From Mycteria americana (Eukaryota; Chordata; Aves; Ciconiiformes; Ciconiidae): a stretch of DNA of 64,000 bases. The stretch spans positions 117,080,062 to 117,144,061 of the forward strand of contig NC_134367.1 of assembly GCF_035582795.1 (NCBI RefSeq), given 5' to 3'. The position numbers were made by a program, and so were the translations under genes. Shown here one piece after another: positions 1 to 11,057 of this stretch. Each line of letters begins with the position of its first letter. Position 1 is the stretch's first letter. The notes under the pieces are model-generated. The model worked only from the letters and a program-made list of their open reading frames with translations, was not told where the DNA came from and did no database searches.

Positions 1-1694
1 GGGTTTACCCTGCACTTCAAGCCCTGAAGCTCTCAAAATGTTAGCTCCAGTTAATGGTCTTGAACTACTCCATGGCACTTATGCCATGGGACTCCATGGG
101 CATTTACACCTCTCTACCATTTCTTCCCTTGTCAAATGGAAGCATTTGCACACCCTGAGTGGTTGCAAAGACCTGCATCGACTGCAGACCATGGACTTGA
201 TATATTGTACTTGATTTGGTTATTATTACCTTTGAGTTTTTCCCTCTGAGGCTGAAGTATCCTTTGTTGGGCAAACCAGACAGTGTTTCCCTAAGGCAGG
301 AGGAAGGAGGTGAAGCAGTGTGGTCAATGTAGTGTAACCCACTGTGTAACCCACAATGTAATCTGTGGGGTTAATGGGGCTATGCCATTACCCATCAGTG
401 AAAGATTTGGCCCTCTGTGCTAATAGCAATCCATGGGTAGTGTTCTGGAGCAGGGCACCCCAAACACACTGCTAAAAAACATATCTTTCAATTATTTACA
501 AATACTCAAGCAACTTTCTATGCAATATTTTTTAAATGATTCACTGTAGCTAATTTAAATTGGGGCTTTACTTGGAGTGGGGTGGAGGGGGAGGGCAAAG
601 CTACTGTAAGTAGTTATTTTATTAATGGCCATAGACACTGCAAAAAAAAAATTACTTTAACTGAAGTTGGAGTTCCAATGAAATTTCTCAACATGGAAAT
701 TAAACTTCTTTCTTAGGAGACTGTAGCTCCTCTTCTTTGGGCTTTCAAAAACTCTTCTTTTTTTCCTGAAGCCCACTACAAACATAAAGTTTCTGCCTTG
801 TAGTTTGGCTCTTTCATTGGCCTCAGCGGTGATTTCTTGTTGTGGGCATGCTTCCAGCTGTGCCTTCAGGAGATGCTGCTGTTGTTAGTTAAGCTGCCTG
901 GACAGCATTGTCCACAACTAGCCCAGACATCACCTTGGCCTTCAGGCCCTCATCAGTGGGTTGGACTGTTCACAGGTCAGGATCTGTCACATGAACAGGA
1001 GCAGAAAAGGACTTGACTTCAGGAAAATCTAGTGTCTCACATGCTTTGCTTTCTTCTCCTTAAGCGTGCTATCTCAGGCTGCTGCTGAAATCTTCATTTG
1101 TTGATGGAATATTTCAATGTTTTTTTTAGAAGGATGCCAAGCAAGCAGAAAATCAAAGCATGCATTGTGTATGTGAAGATACTAGTTCTCAATTTTTGTA
1201 CAATTGCTTAGATCAAATCTTGAAAGGATGTGGCTGTGAAGTTGTTCCACTGATTTCCCGTCAGTGTCTAATTACCTAGAGGTCCCAGCCCATGAAAACA
1301 TATCACAGCATCAGCCAGGGTCCCTCCAGGAATACTACCTCATGGTTTGGGTAAACCAGCATTAGAGACAAAAAGTGGAAAACACAGAGAAGTAGGGAGC
1401 AATAAAAAGAAGGAGGAACACATCAGCAGACTGTGTTAGAAATGTTGCAGCTTTCTGGCCCTGCTGTGAATCTTCCCCAGTCCATTTCATTGCAGAGACA
1501 GGTGCCTCATGGGAGCCCGTCTCACCAGCCTCCTCTCCCAAAGCCAGCTGCCAGGCTTTTTGGCAGCTCTCATCCATCACGGTGTTTGATTGTGGGGATG
1601 TAAGTGTGCCTTGTGCATGCCTGGGCTATGACTTGGAAGTATTTCCTAACCCCAATGTCCCAGACTGCATCCAGCCCTGCTGAAATGGCCCTGC
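1..1694. other. Intergenic DNA, nothing recognised
   Basis: I see no convincing exon, RNA gene or young repeat here. Open frames are short and lack plausible splice sites or codon character. An A-run near 642 and a T-run near 1120 are the only simple-sequence features. Confidence 0.5.
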
Positions 1695-2775
1695 GGTTGA
1701 CCTCGGCTGGTCGCCAGGTGCCCACCAAGCTGCTCTATCACTCTCCCTCCTCAACAGGACAGGGACAGAAAAATACAATGAAAAGCTTATGGGTCGAGGT
1801 AAGGACAGGGAGATCACTTACCAATTACCATCACAGGGAAAACAGACTCGACTTGGGGAAATTAATTTTATTTATTGCCAATTAATAACAGGGTAGGATA
1901 ATGAGAAATAAGAACAAATCTAAAGGCACCTACCCCCCACCCCTCTGTTCTTCCTGGGCTCCACTTCTTTTCTAACCTCCTTCCCCCGAGCAGCGCAGGG
2001 GGACAGGGAATGGTGGTTGCGGCAGAGACAAAGTTCATAACGCTGTCTCTGCCACTCCTTCCTCCTCACGCTTTTCCCCTGCTCCAGCATGGGGCCCCCT
2101 CCTCCAGTGTGTAACCCAGTCCTTCATGACCTTCTTCAACATGGGTCCTTCCCACAGGCTGCAGTTCTTCATGAACTGCTCCAGCATGGTCCTTTCCATG
2201 GTGTGCAGTCCTTCAGGAACAGACTGCTCCAGCATGGGTCCCCAGTAGGGTCACAGGTCCTGCCAGAAACCTGCTCCTGTGTGGGCTTTTCTCCACAGGC
2301 CACAGTTCCTGCAAGAAGCCTGCTCTGGTGTGGGCTCTCCACAGGGTCACAGCTTCCTTCAGGGCACATCCACCTGCTCTGGCGTGGGGTCTGCCACAGG
2401 CTGCAGGGTGGATATCTGCTCCACTGTGGACCTCCATGGTCAAACTGCATCACCATGGTCTTCACCATGGGCTGCAGGGGAACCTCTGCTCCAATGCCTG
2501 GAGCACACCCTCCCCCTCCTTCCACTGACCTTGGTGTCTGCAGGGCTGTTTCTCTCACATTTTCTCACTCCTCTCTACCAGCTGCTGTTGCGAAGCATTT
2601 TTTATCCTTTCTTAAATATGTTATCACAGAGGTGCTACCAACGTCACTGATGGGCTCAGCTTTGGCCAGCAGCTGGAACTAGCTCTGTCTGACATGGGGA
2701 CAGCTTCTGGTGTCTTCTCACAGAACCTTGCCACATAAACCCAATATGCAATACAGGCCCTATTAAGTCCCTGAA
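1695..2775 (-). mobile_element. Avian LTR-type retroviral repeat with internal degenerate tandem repeats
   Basis: The stretch matches in character a very common bird endogenous-retrovirus repeat lying on the - strand. The block at 1695-1760 and the AT-rich block at 1855-1890, which reads AATAAA on the - strand, look like the R/U5 end. The block at 2480-2770 looks like the U3 start. Between 2130 and 2460 the motif CTGCTCCAGCATGG and relatives such as CTGCTCTGGTGTGG recur about every 48-60 bases. These repeats keep frames open on both strands, including a 197-codon + strand frame at 2089-2682 that I do not regard as a gene. Family naming is from memory of common avian repeats. The ends are approximate and no target duplication was found. 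Confidence 0.6.
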
Positions 2776-4637
2776 AGGCACTTGAGTGGTGGGGGTGGCC
2801 AAGTCCAGAGGGACTCAGCTGCTGTTCCTGTTAGCACTTTCCCTGGGTGCTTCCAGGAGCAAGGGACAGAAAGACTCTTTGCCTGCTCTGCAGGGAATTG
2901 GAGGTGCTGAAGTCGGCACTGGCAGGGTAGCTCTTCACGTCCTCTTTTACAGCGTGATCATGCTTACTTACCATGCCCAAGAGAGAAGGGTCTGAGATTC
3001 CCCTCCAGATGCTGAGATGGCTGAGGCGGACAGTGCAGACCAGACTCACATCTATTCTGCCTATGTTTGTTCTGTATTTCAGACCCTGGCATAAAGCAGC
3101 TCAGCTGCCCTGGCCCAGATCATCTCCACCAGTTCATAGGACCTGCAGACAGAGGTTTGTTTTTTTTTAATTTTTTGAGTGTTGCGTTAGTTTTAAATTT
3201 CCTCATACTCTGACATGTCAGGGAGGGAAAAAAGAAAATCTCATCACCTCTTTTCTCTAGAAATGTAGTTTAAAAAGGAGATGACAGTATATTTTAATCT
3301 TTTAAATGTTCTCTCAAGCAAAATGAATATTTATTTTGTGCCTGAAAGCATCCATTTTCTGAGCCATAACTTCTAGTCCCTGTTATTCATAATGTGTCCT
3401 TTGGCTTCTTGACATTCCCTAGAGATAGATGTCCAAGTCCCTGGCAACATGTCACTTATTAGGACTGATTTCTACAGACCCTGAGTGGCTTCTGGGAAGA
3501 CACTGGGGTCCTTGGAAGACAAGGCAGCCTAGCTCTCATTGTTGCTGTGAGAGAACGAGTCCCCCAGTACCAGCTCTTAGCACTCCAGGCTCTTCATTTT
3601 GTGCTACTAATGGCGGCAGCTGACATGAAAGTTGACTTTTTGCTTGGTTCTTCACTACATTTGCTATCATCTCATGAATGAACCTTTGGCACCTAAGTCA
3701 AGCTGGGTGTTGTTCAGATGAGTCATGCAGATAGGAAGCAACTGAACACAAGACACTTGACTGCCAGATGGCAGGACAGCCCTGGACAGCAGCCCAAAAG
3801 ATGATGATCTGTGTGTCAGTAAGTTCCCCAGCTCATAATGCAACCTTGCCACCAGCACAGGAAAGAGGCAAAACCAAGTGACTAAGCGCAGGCTGGGTGA
3901 GAACTCTTTAAGTTGTCTTTACCTGCTGGCACTGTCACCTGTATTCCCAGCACTGACTGCTAGAGCTTATTTAACAACCTCAGCATATGCAACCGAAAGC
4001 TGTCCTGGGGGTCCTGGATTAATTGCAAAAATTGAGATACTGCAGGTAAATAAATGATCTGTTGGTCTGGCATGCATCATTAAACCATATCAATAAAAGA
4101 TGTGTATGGGGTGACTCAATGACAAACACTGCATTACTTGCTCTTAGTTCTTTAAGTACAGTGTTTCTAAAGAAAGAAAACAAAGACCCCAAATAGTCAA
4201 AGGAGCAATTCCAGTTTAGACCCTGTAGATTTAGTGCTGGTAGCTGGTAGTCCTGTACAGAATTTCTGCCTTCCTTTGGGGTAACTGATATCTTTCAGGA
4301 TGACTAGTATTAAGTTGCCTGTTCTGTTCTTTGTTGTTTATACTCATGTGCCAGATGGAGGCAGGGATCTGAGCATGCAAACAAGAGCTTGCAGCTTTAT
4401 TTCATTTCCTGCTGCCACGTGACAGCGGCCCTAGCAAGACAGTCTTTGCAAGAGGAGGTCTGCAGATGTGAGTGTCCAGCTTAACTGCAGCTGCTGTTCC
4501 TGTATGATTTCTCACTGCACCCTCTATTTCACATCAGCTCTTGGGGAAGTCGAGTGCTGAACACCTGTAGTGAAGCCTGGTGTGGCAGACCCCCTGTGAG
4601 TTCCTGCTCTTGGATTCTGCTCATGCCAGCACAATAG
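2776..4637. other. Intergenic DNA, nothing recognised
   Basis: No repeat family, RNA gene or exon with convincing splice sites was seen. Short T-runs occur near 3162-3175. Confidence 0.45.
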
Positions 4638-4803
4638 TGACGATGGATTTGTTGCTAAGACCCTGGATTGGTCAAGTGTGCTGTCACTGCCAGAGCAAGT
4701 GTCCATGTCCCTCAACCGTGCTGCTAGTATGGAGTCCAGCGGCAGCTCTTCAGAGCCAGAGTCCACTGTGCATCTGAGTGTTAGCAGCTGGTTTTTGGAG
4801 ATA
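4638..4803 (+). other. Possible unassigned coding exon
   Basis: After an AG at 4636-4637 a frame stays open and encodes a Ser/Glu/Pro-rich stretch containing LSLPEQVSMSLNRAASMESS and then GSSSEPESTVHLS. The composition, with an RAAS-type basophilic kinase motif, looks more like an intracellular linker than random translation. Against this, the acceptor tract is poor, no strong donor follows (weak candidates near 4783 and 4830), the frame runs to a TAA at 4885, and the - strand is also open here. I do not recognise the protein and found no adjoining exon. The end is arbitrary. Confidence 0.15.
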
Positions 4804-7800
4804 GCAGCCTTCTGCTTAGCAAATAATCCATGTGAGACAGGTGGAGCATGGTTTGTTACTGCCAGAAATGGGAAGGAGAACACATAAATAATGTGAAGAG
4901 TTGAACAGTTGCTTTGTTTACTACTCCTGTATCTCTGGCTGCTGCCATACAGAAATCAACTATGATGCATTTGATGCCAGGTGGCAATAATACTTAGATC
5001 TCAGTGGAAATGTGTATTTCTTTAAAAGATGGAGCAGTACTGTCAGATGAACGTTACCATGGCTGAGAGGTATCTTTCAGCAGCCTTCTGGGCCTGCCAG
5101 ACCCTGCTTTACATACATGTTCATTCCTCTGTATAACTGATTGACTACTTTTCTGATTGCACAGCCTTCAAACCAGGTGCCTGGCAGTAACCATCTATTT
5201 CAAGAGGCATGTAAATTATCTTCTGCCCTGCTTGGAATTCAGTATGCCTTAATGGAGCTGGCCACAGGAAAGCCTCAATCTATTTCCAGCTTTCACTTTG
5301 GCAGGTTATTGATGTGTAGCTTGTAACACTGTACCTCAGCAACACTCGAGAAATGATGGCAGTAGTCACATTAACCTTTTCAATCAGCTACATGCTGGTT
5401 TCACATTGCTCTGCTAAGAGCTGTGCAGTGGCTTTTGGGACTCACAGATGCCATCTCAAAACAATTAAAGACCAAGGAACATCATTGCTGAAAGACTCAT
5501 AACAGCAATGGCAGAAATACCCAGGCACCTTCAGAACTGCAAGTCTGTTTATGACCTTTCTTTTGGCTTCATTAGCAATACCGCTGTGCAATTGCATGTT
5601 AACTGTTATGAATGGCCTGTGCACCTGCTTATTTCCCTGCTTGACTCTGAGCACAACCAGCAGTTGCAAGGCCCATGCTGACCACCTATGTATCAAAAGT
5701 GGAAGAGTAACTGGGCAGAGCAAGCAGCAATTGCTCTAGATACCTATGTTGGTATAATTTCATATTGGGAAGAAGCAAGGGTTTCACCTGGTGCCACATC
5801 ACACAATGTTGTTAAATGCAGCATCCCTACAGCTGCTATAACTCCGTCATGCATATCCCTGATAATGTGGACACCTGGGATTCACGTGTCTCCTCCTCCA
5901 TAAAACTGATGCTTATGCCCAAATAATAAGAAAAGTCAAGCACCTAGAACCGTTGAAGAAAACAAGTGATCAGCCAAGTGTGAGACCCATGGACTAAAAA
6001 AAGAGGGGGAGAGGCAGACAAGCAGAGAGAGAATACTGACGAAGCCAGGAATGTTTCTGACTACAATTCAGTGAGTGGGTGTTTTAAACACCCATTGAAG
6101 GTTTCAAATTACTGAAAGCTGTCTGATTTCAGTAGCTGTGCAGCATGTCTAGATTAGCAAAGAGCTGTATTGTCTTTGTCACTCTCCTTGGCAGCTGATC
6201 TTTGGTCCCAGAGATAACATCTGTAGTGATACTGGGGTTTTACAGCATGGGAGTCTCCACAGACTGACACAGCAGAGGAAGAAATTAAACACCCCACAAG
6301 CTGCAGGCAGGAGCAGAAGGGTAGCATTTGTGAAGCGAATAGCTGATTTTGCTGGCACAGAGCAAAGGAGTGACCACCTGGGAGATGGCGTGCCACAGTT
6401 ACTCCTGATTGGCTGAGGAGAAACACGAGGTTTTGGCAGAAACCCTAAAAACACTCTGGTAGTAAAAGGCAGCAGCAATCTGGCAGGTATGCCCTCATGG
6501 ATACTGCTGATGGCCTTGCTCTGGCATCTTTAATAACACCTTCCTGAAACAGGATCCTTGACAGTGCTTGTCAGTCTCCAACATGTACAAAAGCAAACCA
6601 TTAAAGTGCAGGTTTCAATTTATAATATATTATGCTTTCTCCTGGCAACCCTCCCCTAGGCAACACTGGCAACTGGCTATCGTGTTTGCAGAGTGGGGCT
6701 GATTTGGCCCTTAGCAAGGAAGCTGGGAATGGGGCCCCTTCCATGTGCCACCAAGGCCTGGGATCAAGGTGAGCACCTGGGCTGAAAGCTCCCTGGTTCC
6801 TCACTATCCAGTGGCCCAGGCAGGTAAGAAGGGTACAAAAGCTTATACACCCTCTACCTGGAGAGGTTTACTGTTCCCTGGCACACAGCTGTTTCCACCA
6901 CAACCGGAGGATCTTCCTACTCCTTTTTAAAAATACATTTCTTAGCATTAGTTGCTAAACAGCTAAATACCCCTGAGGCTTCCACATTACAAGACCATCC
7001 ACAACTGCCTGTGCTGTCTCACCTCACCTTGAGCCCTGGGAGCAAGGTCTGGCTGATTTTCCCTGGGACAGTGAAGTGCCTATGCCAAACAGCCAGTTCT
7101 GCCATTTTGGAAACTTGTTTATCAGAAACTGTTCAAGACACCAGCCTCTTCCCTGCTGAAGCTGACCCAAAGTGAGTGAAGTCCTTCTGACTCCACTAGG
7201 TCTCAGAGCTCCTCTTGTTTAGAGATGTTTCTTCTTGCACATCTGAAGTTCCTATGAAGGAAGAGCCAAAGCAATGTAATGCATTTAGTTGACATTGCTT
7301 TTACAATGGGAAAGCATACATTGGGGAGTAACTTTAAACAACAGATATTTACAGGCAATGAGCCAGGCAAAAAAACAGTGTTTATGTTATCAGTTGTTAA
7401 AAATTATCAGTCTTGCTGATGAGCTAGATACAGACTTTGTTATTATTCAAAGATAGGAAAACCCTAATCAAAATCACATCTCCTCTGAAATTTGTGTCTG
7501 CTGGAGTTAGAGTGCACTATTCATCCTTCATGGGAGCAGGCAGCCTGCCTTTGAATGGTCCATTATCAGCCTGCATTGCTGTCCATCCCAGTGGCAGCAC
7601 TGTTCACACATCAATGACTAATACTGGTTCAAATCTATTTTACTGCCAAGTAACATAGTAATCATTGGTGAAAAAATTGGAGCAAATAAGGTTTGCTCCA
7701 AAATATAAATGACAGCATGCCCAGACAGTAGGCTTACTGTAACTGTTTTCAGTTCTGGTAGGTTATCAGATACGATGGGATTTTTCTCTACCCTGAGACA

Positions 7801-9301
7801 TCAAAGAAATAGCTGATAACATCACTTTGCTGAAAGTATTCCAGTGCTAGACAGACCAGATATGTGTCTCACAGGAGTGCAGGATATCTCACAGGATACT
7901 AAAAGCACCAGCCCCCACACCTGCGGAGTGGGGCGTTTTCCACCTTAGTTTCTCGCCACAGGGAGAATAGTGGCTGCACCATGGTGTTTTAACAACCAGT
8001 TGTTCCCCCTTCTGGGCTGATCATCCCTCTGGTTCCTTTTCCCCACCATGCGTACATCCTTTCCTGCCTGCCATGACAGTGCCATGCTGGCACTAACCAG
8101 GTGCTACCAATGGCTCAGGTCATCTGCTTTCTCTCTAGGTTCTCATGGCATCACTCACAGCAGCTTCTTGCACAGCATCCAAGCACCAGCAGTACGTGCT
8201 TTTCTGGGGCCCCAGCCCTAACACAAGGACTTTTGCAGGCTACTTGAGTCTCTGTGGAGCTCACGGCACACAGGGAGACTTAGCATGCTATTTCCAGTTC
8301 TAGGGAGAGAATTTGGGGTTCAACCAGGTAAGAGAATAATAGTTCAGAGCGAATGGAACCAGTATTTTTAAGAGGGTCTATGTGAAACCCCCAAGCCCCC
8401 AAACCCTAAAACCATTCTGAGTCAATTCAGAACTTTGTTAACTTTTCAGACTTGAAAGGTTTTGCTCCAAGATGATTTAGCCTTTTGGGAAGTCTTTTCT
8501 TAAAATGTAGGTCCATTGGGGGGGGATAATTGTAAAAACAACTCTCAGAAAGGAGGAAATTTGTCTTCTTTGAGTTGGATCTTGAAGCTGAATGACCAGT
8601 AGTGAACTCCAGGAACTGGCTTTCAGGACTGCATATTACTTTTTCCTCCACCTTTTGTAGTCTGTGCAGCACACTGAGAGACTGACTAGTGCATAAACCA
8701 ATTCCCACTGACACAAAACAAAATATATTCACCCTTACACTGCTGGCATTGATCAGCTGTAGCAGTGTGACAAGGTACAGTTGCTAAACAGTCATTTCAC
8801 TGGCTGCAATTTTTTTTCTATGTAACAAATTTGTACAAGGCAAATTCTTTCCCTCCAGTAAATAATGCACAGAAAGTGGCATTTCCATTAGATCACCCAG
8901 TGCATAAATAAAAGAGAGTTTATTTCTCTATGTGACACAATTACTTCCAAAAGGAAGAACTGGAAATAAATACTGCAGTGAACATATCTGCAGGAATTTA
9001 TGAGAGACTAATTGGTTTTATCCTTGGTAACACTGTCAGGGTTACGTCCTGAAATATGTGGTATCTTAATGCTGTGAGAATGGGCATATTTAAAGTGCCT
9101 GAAAATAAGATAAAAATCCTGTTTAAAAGATTATGTCTTGCATCAATTTTCTACCAGCAGCTGGTCTGTCAGCACATTACAGGATATTCTTCTTTACAGC
9201 TTCTCAGTGTATTTTTGTTCCATAAGGTACAAAGCAGCCATGTTACATGTTGAATGTATGACAAATACTGAACACATTGCAGGTTGTCTGCATCTGCTCA
9301 C
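4804..9301. other. Intergenic DNA, nothing firmly recognised
   Basis: All frames are short. A 101-codon - strand frame at 8427-8732 lacks recognisable motifs. No young CR1 or LTR signature was found. Simple sequence is minor, for example a G-run at 8519-8526 and a T-run near 8811. Confidence 0.4.
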
Positions 9302-9441
9302 TAATGCAAATTAAGCTATTTGTTAGCACTGCAGTCTTTAATACTGGAACTAGTACATCAGGAAGAAGAATGGTAATGCAGTATATGAAAATGCCTGTAA
9401 TGCAGAAGAGGGCAGTCAGACCAATAACTCCACTGGCTTTG
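9302..9441 (-). other. Possible - strand exon encoding a membrane segment
   Basis: Read on the - strand, a strong pyrimidine tract ending in CTCCTGTGCAG precedes position 9441. A 140-base open stretch follows, and a donor-like TTA|GTGAGC ends it at 9302. The product is very hydrophobic, including ASGVIGLTALFCITGIFIYC and then ITILLPDVLVPVLK, compatible with one or two membrane spans. The segment is about 1 kb upstream of the MRPS5 CpG island and points away from it, as a divergently transcribed gene would. I cannot assign a family and found no certain partner exon. It may be a chance frame. Confidence 0.22.
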
Positions 9442-10379
9442 CTGCACAGGAGGAAGAAAAATAAGAGAGAAAAAAAGCTGCTGTGAATCACTTCCAGCAA
9501 AGTTTTCCCTGCCCCAAGAACTGTTCTGAAAAAGCAAGAATTCATCCCATACCATTCTGCCTTTTCATTCTTGGTATAATAATGCCTCATAGCCACAGCG
9601 GTAGGCACCGTGCAGGAGAGTAGGAGATGGTTCCCGCCCTAAGGGTACACCAAAGGGTGTAAGGTGTGTGCAGCATACTGAACTGCCAGGTCTTGTTACA
9701 CTTGCTGCACGAGTGAGTTCAGGGTCTTGAGCAGTTCCTAAAGCGCATGTGGTGCCTAAGTTGCTGCAGTTCGGGGGAATAAAAGAGCTGTGGGGAGACT
9801 GCAAGATATATTTGATAGCGTTATTGTCAGGCACAGGGGAGCCTTCTAAGCCACAGGCAAAGTTCACCTGTGCAGGAAACAGCTTCTGCTGGAGCTCACC
9901 TGCCCCTTTGGATCAAATGGCCACCAGCATTCTCGGAACAGCAAGCATGCCTTGGCTGCCACTCTGACCAGCAATGCAGAGCCACTAGGAAACAGCTGTC
10001 TGTGAGGAGACACCTCATGTAACCGAGCCCCCATCCACGAGGAACACTGCACAGCCCACAGCACCTCAGGTGTGTGAAAGGGGAATGGAACCACCGAGAA
10101 AGAGATCATAACTCCTAGGAATGCCATACGAGCTCCAGGCAGAGCTGCCACCCTGGTGTTCATGCCAGCTTTGGTTTCGGGCAGCGCCTGGCACCAGCCC
10201 CAGCGCAGCACCGCGCCGGTGAGCCCCCAGCTGCATCCATAGCCCACCGCTGCCGGCACCGGCGGTTGCGAGGGCAAGAAATGCAGAGGTAACAGCAGAC
10301 AGCAATTTACTTCACCTCCCTCACGAAGACCTCGCCCGGGCCGTGCCGGACAGCAGAAGGCCACCGACCCGCAGCGCCT
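9442..10379. other. Promoter-upstream DNA, GC-rich toward its right end
   Basis: GC and CpG content rises from about 10130 onward. A 173-codon - strand frame spans 9864-10385. It begins in CpG-rich sequence, where open frames are expected, and shows no domain I recognise, so it is not called as a gene. Confidence 0.45.
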
Positions 10380-10950
10380 GCCCACCTGCCGTCCCGGCGT
10401 TGAGGGCGGCCGCCGCCTGGCTCCGCCCCTGGGGGGCGGGCAGTGTCACGCCAACGTAGGGCAGCGCCTCGGCGACCGTTGGGGTCCTGCGACGGACCTC
10501 TGCTGCGGGGTTGTCCGGCCGCTTGCCTGTTGGACCGTTAGCTATGCAGCTGCTCGCGGGAAGGGGCCAGGGCGGTGGGAGAGTTTCAGTAAGGCTTCAG
10601 CCGGGTGTTAGCCGTTGGTTCTCGCCGCTCCGCCCTAGTTTTCCCCCAAGCCGTTCTCTTGCTGCCTTCGCTTTCTCATAGGGCAGTGCGGAGGGCAGCT
10701 AAGTACGGTGGCGGGGAGCGGGTGAAGGGGTCACCATGGCGGCGATGGCGATCGGCCGGGCGTGCGCTTATGGTGCCTTCCGAGTGGCGTGGCGAGGTGA
10801 TGAGGGAGGGCAGGGGTACTGGGGGTGCTTCCTCGGGGAGGGGAGGCGAGGCGGTAATCGCTTGCGGGCTCGTCTCCCGTGGCAACGGGCCGGTCCGGGC
10901 AGTCACGGCGGGAGGCAGGGCTCTGAGCGGTTCCCCGCAGTCCGGCGGGG
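10380..10950 (+). promoter_or_regulatory. MRPS5: CpG island promoter of MRPS5
   Basis: This is the only clearly CpG-dense stretch in the window. It surrounds the MRPS5 start codon, as is usual for housekeeping genes encoding mitochondrial ribosomal proteins. No TATA box is obvious. The start codon region contains ATGGCGGC, the core of a YY1 site, a factor commonly found at promoters of this gene class; that it binds here is inference. The transcription start is not visible in the sequence and probably lies between about 10560 and 10735. CpG density continues upstream, so bidirectional activity is possible. Confidence 0.75.
10736..10796 (+). CDS. MRPS5: MRPS5 exon 1 (coding part)
   Basis: The ATG lies in the good context TCACCATGG and is followed by a second in-frame ATG at codon 4. 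Twenty codons, MAAMAIGRACAYGAFRVAWR, plus one base end at the donor GAG|GTGATG. The peptide is rich in Ala, Arg and aromatic residues and has no acidic residue, as expected of a mitochondrial targeting sequence. The leftover G pairs with GG at the start of exon 2 to give Gly, and this frame agreement supports both the start and the donor. Whether a further short exon lies between exons 1 and 2 in some transcripts cannot be excluded. Confidence 0.82.
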
Positions 10951-10979
10951 GGTGGTGGTGGTGGTGGTGGTGGTGGTGG

Positions 10980-11018
<39 letters not shown>
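10951..11018 (+). repeat. Compound trinucleotide repeat (GGT)10(GCT)12
   Basis: Ten uninterrupted GGT units (10951-10980) are followed directly by twelve uninterrupted GCT units (10981-11016) plus GC. The complementary strand reads as CAG/AGC and ACC repeats. The tract is in intron 1 about 155 bases past the exon 1 donor, within or at the edge of the CpG island. Translated frames over it give homopolymers (Leu/Val on +, Gln/His or Ala/Pro on -) and should not be read as genes. Pure tracts of this kind are normally length-polymorphic. Confidence 0.97.
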
Positions 11019-11057
11019 AGGTGCACGTATATATATACATACGTGTGTATGCACGTG
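11019..11057. repeat. Alternating purine-pyrimidine, partly palindromic tract
   Basis: Directly after the triplet repeat, GTGCACGTATATATATACAT is followed by ACGTGTGTATGCACGTG. The two halves are near-inverted copies and the run alternates purine and pyrimidine almost throughout. It ends with a CACGTG E-box at 11052-11057. Cruciform or Z-DNA formation is possible in principle; function is unknown. Confidence 0.6.

Noticed and set aside
2089..2682. 197-codon + strand frame
   Set aside because: It is made of the internal tandem units of an LTR-type repeat and lies antisense to the element.
9864..10385. 173-codon - strand frame upstream of MRPS5 taken as a gene
   Set aside because: It is in GC-rich DNA with no recognised domain or clear splice partners; kept only as part of the divergent-transcript finding.
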